DNA from: Deltaproteobacteria bacterium
GTDB lineage: Bacteria > Myxococcota_A > UBA9160 > SMWR01
Length of the DNA: 15,924 nucleotides
Reading direction: 5' to 3'
Assembly: GCA_019313605.1 (NCBI GenBank)
Contig: JAFDAW010000080.1
Location: 1 to 15,924 of the forward strand
A model generated the notes under the pieces. It was not told the origin of the DNA. It did no database searches and saw nothing but the letters and a program-made list of their open reading frames with translations. Position 1 is the stretch's first letter, and each line of letters opens with the position of its first letter. This document shows, piece by piece, positions 9,455-15,924 of this stretch. A program made the position numbers and the translations under genes.

Positions 9455-10700
9455 CGAACTCTTCGGCGGATGTCGGGTGGATCCCGATGGTGGCATCGAA
9501 TTGCGCCTTGGTGGCTCCGCACTTCAACGCGACCGCAAAGCCCTGAATGATTTCGCCAGCGTCTGCGCCCACCATGTGAAGCGCGACGACCCGGTTCGAG
9601 GCGCGGTCGACGATCAGCTTCATCAGCGTTTGCTCTTCGCGACCCGTCAGCGTGTGTTTGAGCGCGCGGAATTTCGAGCGGTAGACGTCGATCTCGCCGT
9701 GGATTTCGCGCGCGGCCCCTTCGGAGGGGCCGACCGTCCCGATCGGCGGTTGGCTGAAGACCGCGGAAGCAACGCCCGTGTGATCCGGTGTCGTGTCCAC
9801 ACCTCCGAAGAGCGTCTTCGCAACGCAGGTGCCCTCGTGGATCGCCACCGGTGTGAGGTTGATGCGATCGGTCGCGTCGCCGATCGCCCAGATGCTCGGA
9901 ACCGAAGAGCGCGAAAACGCGTCGACGCTGACGGCACCCTTCGCGTCGAGCGCGACACCGGCTTCCTCGAGCCCGATTCCCCGCGTCTTCGGAACGCGCC
10001 CCGTGGCGTACAGGATCGCGTCGGTTTCCAGCACTGAATTGTCCTCGAGCGTTGCGCGCAGCCCTCCCGCGACCTTCTCGATCGACGCGACGTTGGTCTC
10101 GAAGCGAAGGTCGAGGTCGCGTGCCCTCATCTCCGAAGCGAGAAATTTCCGCACGTCGTCGTCGAAACCGCGCAGGAATAGCGGCCCACGGTAGAGCTGG
10201 GTGGTCTCCACGCCAAGTGCATGAAAGATGCCCGCGAACTCGACCGCGATGTATCCGCCGCCGACGACGACGACGCGCCGGGGCAATTCGGAGAGATGGA
10301 AGATCTGGTCGGAGCTGAGCGCGAGTTCGATACCGGGAAGGTCGGGCATCGACGGTTGGCTGCCCGTCGCGATCAGGATATTGGCGGCCGTGATCGTCTT
10401 TCCACTGACCTCCAGGGTGTGGGCGTCGTGCACATCTTTGTTGGCGACCAGGGTCGGCCAGTCGAAGCTGCGATCTCCCAACGACCAGCCGAAACCGGCT
10501 GCGTCTTCGAAATCGTCGCGGAAATGGGCTGCGTAGACAAAGAGCTTCTTCGGGACGCAGCCCAGGTTCACGCAGGTTCCTCCGAGATCGCTCTCTTCGG
10601 CGACGGCAACCCGCGCGCCGAGCGAGGCGGCAACACGGCTGGCTCGGACTCCGCCCGAACCCGCACCGATCACAAAGAGGTCGTAGTCGAACTCAGCCAT
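9432..10700 (-). CDS. gor: Glutathione-disulphide reductase with internal deletion
   Basis: FAD-dependent NADPH:glutathione disulphide oxidoreductase of the cytosol. The FAD motif GAGSGG spans 12-17. The redox disulphide Cys43-Cys48 lies in GGTCVNLGCVPKK. The NADPH fold is VVVGGGYIAVEFAG, followed by Arg171 and Arg177 in YRGPLFLRGFD, matching the arginine pair that gives NADPH preference. The catalytic HPTSAEEF lies near the C-terminus. At 422 residues it is short: aligned from memory to the 450-residue E. coli enzyme, about 27 residues are missing between Asp89 and Val90 (junction 10433/10434), in frame. That segment normally forms a helix contributing to the glutathione site, so activity may be altered. 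AGGAG lies six bases before the ATG and overlaps the stop of the lptF-like gene, showing an operon. The end overlaps the convergent gene by 23 bp. Confidence 0.9.
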   Translation of the reverse strand: MAEFDYDLFVIGAGSGGVRASRVAASLGARVAVAEESDLGGTCVNLGCVPKKLFVYAAHFRDDFEDAAGFGWSLGDRSFDWPTLVANKDVHDAHTLEVSGKTITAANILIATGSQPSMPDLPGIELALSSDQIFHLSELPRRVVVVGGGYIAVEFAGIFHALGVETTQLYRGPLFLRGFDDDVRKFLASEMRARDLDLRFETNVASIEKVAGGLRATLEDNSVLETDAILYATGRVPKTRGIGLEEAGVALDAKGAVSVDAFSRSSVPSIWAIGDATDRINLTPVAIHEGTCVAKTLFGGVDTTPDHTGVASAVFSQPPIGTVGPSEGAAREIHGEIDVYRSKFRALKHTLTGREEQTLMKLIVDRASNRVVALHMVGADAGEIIQGFAVALKCGATKAQFDATIGIHPTSAEEFVTMRDPV

Positions 10701-10709
10701 GGCCTTCTC

Positions 10710-11846
10710 CTATGGGCGTGCACGCCATCGAAGCCCTCGAGCATCGACGATCAAAGCGACCCCGATGACGAGCAGAATCGCATTGGGCACCCAGATTGCC
10801 AGATGGGGTGGCACCACACCTTCTCGCGCCACGTCCTGCGCGTAGACAAAGAGACCGTAGTAGCCGCCGAACAAAGCCAGCGCCAATAACATGCCGCGGT
10901 AGCCGCTGCGGACAACACCCCGCAAGCCCAACGAGACGCCGACGAAGGCGAAGAGTAGCGGGGAGAACGGGATGGCGAACATGCGTTGAATCTGGGTCGA
11001 ATACATCAGCGGATTGCGAAAGGTGAGGTCCTCCACGGGATCACCCGATTCGATCCTCCGGATCGCGCCCCGCAACTCGTCCAAGCTCAGTTGATCGATC
11101 CAGTAGCGCTGAGGCCCTTCGCCGACCCGCAGTGCGGGAAAATCGTAGTCGAACCGCTCGAACGAGATCCGGTATTCGTCGAAAGCGTCGATCGGATCGG
11201 GCTGTATCCGCAGATCCCCATTCTCCAGCGACAACCGCAACCGTCCGGACTCGGGATCGAGCGAGAACTCTCCCGTTTCGGCAAAGATCTGGATGCGGCG
11301 GTCGTCGCTCGATGCATCCGAAATCATCACGCCTTCGAGCCGTCGATCGGCACCGCGCCTCTGGACGAAGATCATGTGATCTCCGAAAGATTGGAAGCGC
11401 CCCGCTTCGATCAGACCTCCCCGGGAGGCCAATCGCAAACTCAGCGCCGACAATTCGCGTTTGCAGTGCGGCTCCAGTTCGATCGTGAAGTAGGCGGTCA
11501 TCAGCGAAATAATCGCGCCGAGCAGACAAATCGGCGCGACCAGCGCCGTCGATCCCAACCCGCTCGCGCGCAGCGCGGTGACCTCGAGATCTCCGCCCAG
11601 GCGACCGATCGCCATCATCAACCCGAAGAGAAATGCGATGGGCAACGCGTAACCGAATACCAATGGAACGACGCAACGCGCGATTTCGAGCTGATCCGCC
11701 AGCGTGATGCCGCCGACCATGAATTCTTCCGCTCGATCAAAGACATTTGGAATCAGGATCACGGGGGCCGCAGCCATGAGCCCGAGCGCGGTGTACTGCG
11801 CGACTTCTTTGATGAGATAACGAGAGATCGTCCAGCTCACGGCCAC
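10710..11846 (-). CDS. LptF/LptG (YjgP/YjgQ) family permease
   Basis: Inner-membrane permease subunit of the Lpt machine that extracts lipopolysaccharide and passes it to the periplasmic bridge. The 378 residues show three N-terminal membrane spans (about 11-28, 48-73 and 84-108), the family motif FLFGLMMAIGRLGGDLEVTA in and after span two, a periplasmic beta-rich domain of about 150 residues, and three C-terminal spans. The C-terminus ends in an Arg-rich RGLRWRARP. The frame is open far upstream, but that stretch is antisense to the next gene. I place the start at GTG 11844-11846, giving MAVSWTISRYLIKE; GTG at 11838-11840 is the alternative. A TAGGAT box lies seven bases upstream. Only one copy is present, so LptF and LptG cannot be told apart. 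Co-transcribed with gor. Confidence 0.87.
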   Translation of the reverse strand: MAVSWTISRYLIKEVAQYTALGLMAAAPVILIPNVFDRAEEFMVGGITLADQLEIARCVVPLVFGYALPIAFLFGLMMAIGRLGGDLEVTALRASGLGSTALVAPICLLGAIISLMTAYFTIELEPHCKRELSALSLRLASRGGLIEAGRFQSFGDHMIFVQRRGADRRLEGVMISDASSDDRRIQIFAETGEFSLDPESGRLRLSLENGDLRIQPDPIDAFDEYRISFERFDYDFPALRVGEGPQRYWIDQLSLDELRGAIRRIESGDPVEDLTFRNPLMYSTQIQRMFAIPFSPLLFAFVGVSLGLRGVVRSGYRGMLLALALFGGYYGLFVYAQDVAREGVVPPHLAIWVPNAILLVIGVALIVDARGLRWRARP

Positions 11847-11853
11847 GCAACAG

Positions 11854-11859
11854 ATCCTA
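11854..11859 (-). promoter_or_regulatory. -10-like box 7 nt before the lptF-like start
   Basis: Minus-strand TAGGAT is followed by seven bases (CTGTTGC) and the GTG start. The AGGA inside it could also act as a weak SD eight bases from the GTG, so leaderless and leadered readings compete. Confidence 0.4.
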
Positions 11860-11887
11860 GTCGGACCCGCGAGCTCGGGCGAGCTGA

Positions 11888-11893
11888 TAGTAT
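11888..11893 (+). promoter_or_regulatory. Candidate -10 box of the membrane-protein gene
   Basis: TAGTAT lies 25 bases before the ATG at 11919, leaving a leader of about 19 nt that contains GGAG (11908-11911) seven bases before the start. It faces away from the lptF-like promoter 28 bases to the left, so the two -35 regions must overlap. No clear -35 is visible. Confidence 0.4.
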
Positions 11894-11918
11894 CCGCGCC
11901 GCGCACCGGAGTGATTCG

Positions 11919-13148
11919 ATGAGTGAAGCCGCCAGCTCGCCGCCAACCCAAGAGACCGGACAGGCCGGTCTCGCCGGTCAGCTCCGAAAGACCTTCAGGA
12001 TTCCGCCGCCCGGAGAGCGGGTGCACTCGTGGCACGTCAGTCCCGCAATCGACATGGCGGCCTACCATTTCAGCTGGCTCTGGGTGCTGCTTCCGCTGAT
12101 CTTCGCGGGCCCGAAGTATCCGATCGACTACCTCCCCTACTACGTCTTCGTGGTCACGATCGGATTCGTCCACCGCCACTACACGCTCGGCTACGCGTAC
12201 CTCGACGGCGAAATCTTTGCGCGCCACCGCAGGCGCTTCATCTACACACCCCTGCTTCTCGGGGCGGCCTTTCTCGCGACGCCGTATCTGGTCAAAGCCA
12301 GCATCCCCTCCGGCGCGCTCTCGATCGGAGGCTTGCACTGGCCCGAGGTGGATCTGCGACTCAAGGTGCTGGTCACGACAGTGATCTTCGGCGCGGGGCT
12401 CTGGAATATCTGGCACACCCTCGCGCAGAAGTACGGAATCCTGCGGATCTACACCGCGAAAGCGCTGAGTGAGCACGAGGCGAGCGTCCCGGGCTGGGTC
12501 GACCGGCTCTTCGTCATGGGCTGGCTGCCGCTGATCGTCACGTATGTGGCGCCCCCCTTCGCGGAAGCGATTTCGACCGAATTCAAGATCGCGGGCCTCT
12601 TCGTGCAACCCATCATCGGCTGGCTCGTCACCGCAGAACCGATCACCGCGCCGATTTCTGCGGCCTTGGCGATCGCGAGTACGGCGATCTTCGCCATCTT
12701 CGAATGGCGAAAACACCGCTTCCGCAACCGCCCGAGGCTTTCGATGGCGATCGGCATCGGCAGCCTCTGGGCCTGCTTCCTGCTCGTCGATCCGATCAAG
12801 GTCTACCTCGCCTTTGCGTTCAGCCACGGCCTCGAATACATGGTTTTCGTCTGGGCCTATCAGCGCCGGCGATACGCCGAACCGCGCTCACCCCAACCCA
12901 CCATGGCCCGACTGCTCGAGCATCCCTGGCTCACCTATTCGACCTACACATTGGCATTGGCCGCGGTCTACATCCTGCTGCAGGACTGGGAGGGCTTCCG
13001 TCTCTGGCGGCTGCCGAGTGTTCGCGTTGCCAACATGAAACTCGGGGCATGGATCTTCTATTGGGGAGTCTTCCAATCCCTGCTGCACTTCTACTTCGAC
13101 GGATTTCTCTGGAAGACCCGCCGACCCGAAATGCGGGAGTCGCTCTAA
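11919..13148 (+). CDS. Polytopic His-rich membrane protein, unknown function
   Basis: I do not recognise this 409-residue protein. After a polar, Pro-rich N-terminus (1-33) it shows about seven to nine hydrophobic segments, for example 47-62, 72-85, 107-123, 149-164, 196-211, 224-238, 245-261, 276-300, 340-354 and 376-390. Histidines and aromatics cluster at segment ends: HSWHV (36-40), AYHFSW (48-53), HRHYTLGYAYLD (85-96), WNIWHTLAQKYGILRIY (162-178), FSHGLEYMVF (301-310) and LHFYFDGFLWKTRRPE (389-404). Such spacing recalls membrane metalloenzymes with His ligands, such as fatty-acid hydroxylases/desaturases or Brp/Blh-type proteins, but no canonical HxxHH set is present. GGAG lies seven bases before the ATG. 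It is transcribed away from the lptF-like gene and alone. Confidence 0.8.
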   Translation: MSEAASSPPTQETGQAGLAGQLRKTFRIPPPGERVHSWHVSPAIDMAAYHFSWLWVLLPLIFAGPKYPIDYLPYYVFVVTIGFVHRHYTLGYAYLDGEIFARHRRRFIYTPLLLGAAFLATPYLVKASIPSGALSIGGLHWPEVDLRLKVLVTTVIFGAGLWNIWHTLAQKYGILRIYTAKALSEHEASVPGWVDRLFVMGWLPLIVTYVAPPFAEAISTEFKIAGLFVQPIIGWLVTAEPITAPISAALAIASTAIFAIFEWRKHRFRNRPRLSMAIGIGSLWACFLLVDPIKVYLAFAFSHGLEYMVFVWAYQRRRYAEPRSPQPTMARLLEHPWLTYSTYTLALAAVYILLQDWEGFRLWRLPSVRVANMKLGAWIFYWGVFQSLLHFYFDGFLWKTRRPEMRESL

Positions 13149-13229
13149 ACCGCGACTTCAACGCGATCGATTGTGGGTACGAAACTGTCGATTCGAGGCT
13201 TCACTTCGATGCGGGAGTTGCTGCCAAAC

Positions 13230-14828
13230 CTAGGGGTGGATCGCGGTCGGGCTCAGTACGAGTTCCGGGTGCTTCTCCTGCAGGCGCTCGAAATACCACG
13301 GGCTCTTGGCGAGCACGACCGCGCGACCGTCGCGGTCCTCGAGCAGTTTGGTCTCGGAGAAGCGGAATAGATCCCGATCCGTATCGGGGCCGAGCCAGCG
13401 CGCGATCTGATAGGGCAGCGTGGTCAGCTTGAGCGCGACCTTGTACTCCGTCGACATCCGGTGCTGCAGCACGTCGAATTGCAGCGGACCGACCGCGCCG
13501 AGAATCGGCACTGCCGTACCGGCGCCGGGCTCGGTGAACAACTGCACGGCACCCTCTTGCGCGAGTTGATCGAGCCCTTTGTTCAGGCTCTTGCGATTGA
13601 GCACCTCCGCAACCTCGACACGCACGAAGTGTTCGGGCGAAAAACTCGGAATTCCCGCGAACTCGAAGGAGCCCCCGGAAGAGAGCGTGTCGCCGATCCG
13701 ATAGATGCCCGGGTCGAACAACCCGACGACATCCCCGGGATAGGCGAGGTCCACATCCTGTCGATCGCGCGCCTGCACGAGTGACGATTTCGAAAGCCGA
13801 ACACTCTTGCCCGTTCGCACGTGAGTCGCACTGCCTTCCTTGACGAAGCGACCCGAACACACGCGCAGAAACGCGACGCGGTCGCGGTGATCGGGATCCA
13901 TGTTCGCCTGGCTCTTGAACACGAAACCCGAGAACGGCACTCCAGCGGGTTCGATCGGTCCCACGCTCGAATCGCGCGGGCCCGGACACGGCGCAATCTC
14001 GAGAAAGCGATCGAGAAACGGCAGCACGCCGAAGTTCGTCAGCGCACTCCCGAAAAAAACCGGCGTCTGCGCGCCCGCGCGAACCCGATCGGGGTCGAAC
14101 GGCTCGCCGGCGCCGTCGAGCAGTTCGAGGGCGTCGCACACTTCGGACGCCGCGCTGCCCATGAACTCGCGCACCGAGGGCGTGTCGATCGCCCCCTCGA
14201 TTTCCGTCTGATCGACGAGCGTGGTGCCGTGCTTGCCACCCGAGAAGAGCACGAGCTTCTGCAGCTCGCGGTCGTACACACCGCGAAACTCGCTGCCCGC
14301 TCCAACCGGCCAATCGAGCGGAACCGCGTCGATCCCGAGCACCTCCTCGATTTCGGTCAGCAGTTCGAGTGGATCCCGTCCGAGCCGGTCCATCTTGTTG
14401 ATGAAGGTAAAGATGGGGATCCCGCTCATGCGGCACACTTCGAACAGCTTGCGGGTTTGGGCTTCGACGCCCTTGCCGGCGTCGATCAACATCACCGCGC
14501 TGTCGGCCGCAAGCAGAGTTCGATAGGTGTCCTCGCTGAAGTCCTTATGGCCGGGTGTGTCGAGAATATTCACCCGATGACCTGTGTGCTCGAAGTGCAT
14601 CACGGAGCTGCTGACCGAAATCCCGCGCTGCTTCTCGAGTTCGAGCCAGTCGCTGGTCGCGTAGCGGGAGGCCTTCTGGGCCCGAACCGCACCCGCCTCG
14701 CGCAGCGCTCCCCCAAAGAGCAGCAACTTCTCGGTCAGGGTCGTCTTGCCCGCGTCCGGATGCGAGATGATCGCGAAGGTGCGGCGCCGCTCGATCTCGG
14801 CTGCGAGTTCCTGTTGAGATACGTCCAT
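13230..14828 (-). CDS. prfC: Peptide chain release factor 3
   Basis: GTPase that removes RF1 and RF2 from the ribosome after peptide release. The 532 residues are close to the 529 of E. coli RF3. G1 is SHPDAGKTT (22-30), G2 is around RGIS (69-71, following EKQ), G3 is DTPGH (90-94) and G4 is NKMD (144-147). The downstream half has the RF3 pattern FSGFVFKSQANMDPDHRDR and GAVGPLQFDVLQHRM. SHPDAGKTT rather than GHVDHGKT, and the overall length, separate it from EF-G and LepA. The frame is open up to 15005, but the ATG at 14826-14828 (MDVSQQELAAEIERRRTFAI) fits the family N-terminus and has AGGA six bases upstream. It converges on the membrane-protein gene, 81 bp apart, with no convincing terminator between them. 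Confidence 0.96.
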   Translation of the reverse strand: MDVSQQELAAEIERRRTFAIISHPDAGKTTLTEKLLLFGGALREAGAVRAQKASRYATSDWLELEKQRGISVSSSVMHFEHTGHRVNILDTPGHKDFSEDTYRTLLAADSAVMLIDAGKGVEAQTRKLFEVCRMSGIPIFTFINKMDRLGRDPLELLTEIEEVLGIDAVPLDWPVGAGSEFRGVYDRELQKLVLFSGGKHGTTLVDQTEIEGAIDTPSVREFMGSAASEVCDALELLDGAGEPFDPDRVRAGAQTPVFFGSALTNFGVLPFLDRFLEIAPCPGPRDSSVGPIEPAGVPFSGFVFKSQANMDPDHRDRVAFLRVCSGRFVKEGSATHVRTGKSVRLSKSSLVQARDRQDVDLAYPGDVVGLFDPGIYRIGDTLSSGGSFEFAGIPSFSPEHFVRVEVAEVLNRKSLNKGLDQLAQEGAVQLFTEPGAGTAVPILGAVGPLQFDVLQHRMSTEYKVALKLTTLPYQIARWLGPDTDRDLFRFSETKLLEDRDGRAVVLAKSPWYFERLQEKHPELVLSPTAIHP

Positions 14829-14865
14829 TTCGTTTCCTGCGGACCTTGCCTTGCCGTCGCCTACC

Positions 14866-14905
14866 AGTTGGCATCGTCGCCAACTCGTCGGTTGCCATAG
14901 CCGAC
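14866..14905 (-). repeat. Two adjacent hairpins in the prfC leader region
   Basis: AGTTGGC (14866-14872) pairs with GCCAACT (14879-14885) around six bases, and GTCGG (14887-14891) pairs with CCGAC (14901-14905) around nine. On the minus strand they lie 38-77 bases before the prfC ATG, outside the ribosome site. They may structure the leader or serve as operator sites. No known riboswitch consensus is recognised. Confidence 0.4.
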
Positions 14906-14972
14906 TATCTATCGGCGCGAATTGTGGCTTCCGGAGCGAAATCGCGGGCCAGACCCCGGCCAGGGCCTGTTG

Positions 14973-14986
14973 CCCCCATTCGGGGG
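14973..14986 (-). terminator. Short GC hairpin between the DUF1638 gene and prfC
   Basis: CCCCC (14973-14977) and GGGGG (14982-14986) enclose four bases. It lies about 125 bases beyond the DUF1638 stop in the direction of transcription. There is no U-tract, so a terminator role is only a possibility. The remainder of 14829-15111 shows no gene except the coding-like tail described at 15033-15110. Confidence 0.2.
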
Positions 14987-15032
14987 AGCGCAGTGTGTAC
15001 CCCACAGCGGGCTCGAATGCTCGTCGCGGCGG

Positions 15033-15110
15033 TTAGGGCGTGACGGGATCCGCCTCGAAGCAGCCGCCGAGTTGATCCTCACGGCACTGGGCGCACGCTG
15101 ACGGGTCCCG
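15033..15110 (-). other. Coding-like +1-frame tail after the DUF1638 stop
   Basis: Directly after TCC of the DUF1638 gene, skipping the T of its TGA gives a frame of 26 codons ending at TAA (15033-15035). The predicted peptide includes DPSACAQCREDQLGGCFE, with a CxxC pair and a third Cys. About 20 of the 25 codons after GAC end in G or C, as in true genes here, whereas the zero frame stops after ten codons. No ATG or GTG start lies in this frame, so it would need frameshifting, or it marks an indel. Function unknown. Confidence 0.35.
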
Positions 15111-15111
15111 G

Positions 15112-15825
15112 TCAGGAATCTGTGCCTGAAGTCCCGAAATCGAAGAACTGATTCATATCCACCTTGCCGCCCGGCTCAATGACGACGAACTCGTCACCGA
15201 GCAGATCCATGTTGCGCGGTGCGTTCATCAGCTTCGCGATCAGCGCATCGCTGCCGACGCGCTCGATGTACTCCATCCCCCAACGCTCTTTGCAGAATGC
15301 CGCCACCGTCTGCGCGCGCTCACGATTCGCCGCCAGATCCTCTTCGGAATGGGACACGAGACAAATCCGCGTGTAGTTCTGGTACATCGTGTCCATCACC
15401 ATATCGGCCGTCTTCTCGCCGTAGCGCTCGACGTAGCTCTCGTATTCCTGCAGCGGATCAGTACCGGCCTCGAGCCAGCCCTTCGTCAGGTAGTAGGTTC
15501 CGGGACTCTCGCCGATCGTCTTCATGTACTCCTGATGGGAGCCGAGCAGGATCGCAATACAGTCGTGCGTCCGCGGAATCACCAGGGTATGGCGCCCGGC
15601 CTCGATACCGACGATGCCGGTGCCGCACAGGCCGTAGCCCACCAGCACCAGGCTCGGCTCCTCGATCGCGTCGAGCTGCTTCTGGAGCGCCGGTGCCATG
15701 CGCTTCGGCGTCTCGTGCAGACCGAAGTCCATGTAGATGGTATCGACGGCCGCCTCGTCGAGGTGCGGCCCGACCAGATCCCGCATCACCGCGCACGAGA
15801 GAAAGACCACCTTCATGTCGCCCAT
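15112..15825 (-). CDS. DUF1638 domain-containing protein
   Basis: Family of unknown function known from bacteria and methanogenic archaea. In the 237 residues, hallmark motifs are VGYGLCGTGIVGIEAG (62-77), LVIPRTHDCIAILLGS (81-96) and PGTYYLTKGW (108-117). Conserved-looking Cys11, Cys67, His87, Asp88 and Cys89 could form a metal or cofactor site, which is inference. From memory, relatives often occur beside corrinoid methyltransferase genes; the fragment upstream fits that loosely. AAGGAG lies ten bases before the chosen ATG (15823-15825). An alternative ATG at 15814-15816 (MKVVFLSCAVMRD) also fits the family N-terminus. The gene ends TCC TGA C, a slippery-stop context, with a coding-like +1 frame beyond. 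Confidence 0.88.
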   Translation of the reverse strand: MGDMKVVFLSCAVMRDLVGPHLDEAAVDTIYMDFGLHETPKRMAPALQKQLDAIEEPSLVLVGYGLCGTGIVGIEAGRHTLVIPRTHDCIAILLGSHQEYMKTIGESPGTYYLTKGWLEAGTDPLQEYESYVERYGEKTADMVMDTMYQNYTRICLVSHSEEDLAANRERAQTVAAFCKERWGMEYIERVGSDALIAKLMNAPRNMDLLGDEFVVIEPGGKVDMNQFFDFGTSGTDS

Positions 15826-15832
15826 CTTCGCC

Positions 15833-15924
15833 TCACTCCTTGAGTGCCTCGAAAGTCCGGTATCGCTCTGACGTCTTCGCTCGGAGCCGTCGGCGAATTG
15901 TTGATGACGTGCCCCACGCCTCGG
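15833..15924 (-). CDS. Possible 3' end of an upstream gene, frame unclear
   Basis: At the right edge, one minus-strand frame reads GVGHVINNSPTAPSEDVRA and then loses GC-rich third positions. A second frame then reads YRTFEALKE and stops at 15833-15835, overlapping the SD of the DUF1638 gene. Dropping one A near 15861-15863 joins them. The joined pattern (GH, then P-x-x-P-x-E-x-VRA) resembles the C-terminus of uroporphyrinogen decarboxylase-fold proteins, including HemE of this window (GHGCLPDTPVEGVRAF). Alternatively, the first frame runs on to a TGA at 15813-15815. Too short to identify. Confidence 0.35.
   Translation of the reverse strand, partial: EAWGTSSTIRRRLRAKTSERYRTFEALKE

Noticed and set aside
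10986..11918. N-terminal extension of the membrane-protein frame
   Set aside because: It is antisense to the lptF-like gene; the ATG at 11919 with GGAG and a promoter explains the gene.
11847..12827. N-terminal extension of the lptF-like frame
   Set aside because: It is antisense to the membrane-protein gene and would put hundreds of charged residues before the first membrane span.
13149..13229. Terminator between the membrane-protein gene and prfC
   Set aside because: Only weak, interrupted complementarity and no T-tract; not callable by eye.
14829..15005. 59-codon N-terminal extension of prfC
   Set aside because: RF3 proteins start just before the P-loop; the internal ATG has a good SD and the extension is not family-like.
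15080..15114. Selenocysteine or stop readthrough in frame at the DUF1638 TGA
   Set aside because: The zero frame meets another TGA after only ten codons, and no selenocysteine insertion hairpin is evident.

Overview
The window is a compact, high-GC chromosomal segment of a Gram-negative bacterium. LptF/LptG-type and ClpA/ClpS genes point to a diderm. The hemE-hemN-hemG order, the COG3146 protein and the overall style suggest a deltaproteobacterial-type lineage (Myxococcota, Desulfobacterota or Binatota-like), but I cannot place it more precisely. There is no IS element, phage gene, CRISPR array, tRNA or rRNA that I can support.

Layout. 1-466: no convincing gene; two strong inverted repeats and a recurring GAGAGCT motif. 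467-4318 (minus): haem operon hemE > hemN > hemG with overlapping junctions, taking uroporphyrinogen III to protoporphyrin IX. 4525-5451 (plus): ispH, last step of the MEP isoprenoid pathway. 5505-8130 (minus): clpS > clpA, the N-degron adaptor and unfoldase for ClpP. 8210-9454 (plus): COG3146/DUF482 GNAT-like protein, overlapping tail to tail with the next gene. 9432-11846 (minus): an LptF/LptG-family permease gene, then gor, a glutathione reductase with an apparent 27-residue internal deletion. 11919-13148 (plus): a polytopic, histidine-rich membrane protein that I do not recognise. 13230-14828 (minus): prfC, release factor 3. 15112-15825 (minus): a DUF1638 protein, preceded at the window edge by what looks like the end of another gene.

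Most of the window is core housekeeping: tetrapyrroles, isoprenoids, proteolysis, LPS transport, thiol redox and translation termination. The points that deserve attention are: (a) four genes (ispH, the COG3146 gene, clpS, the lptF-like gene) carry a TAnnnT -10-like box exactly 6-7 nt before the start codon and lack a convincing Shine-Dalgarno (SD) sequence, as expected for leaderless mRNAs; (b) the DUF1638 gene ends in TCC TGA C, a slippery-stop arrangement, and the +1 frame stays open with coding-like composition for 26 codons encoding three cysteines; (c) the internal deletion in gor; (d) the unknown His-rich membrane protein; (e) the structured, gene-free left end, with alternative pairings.
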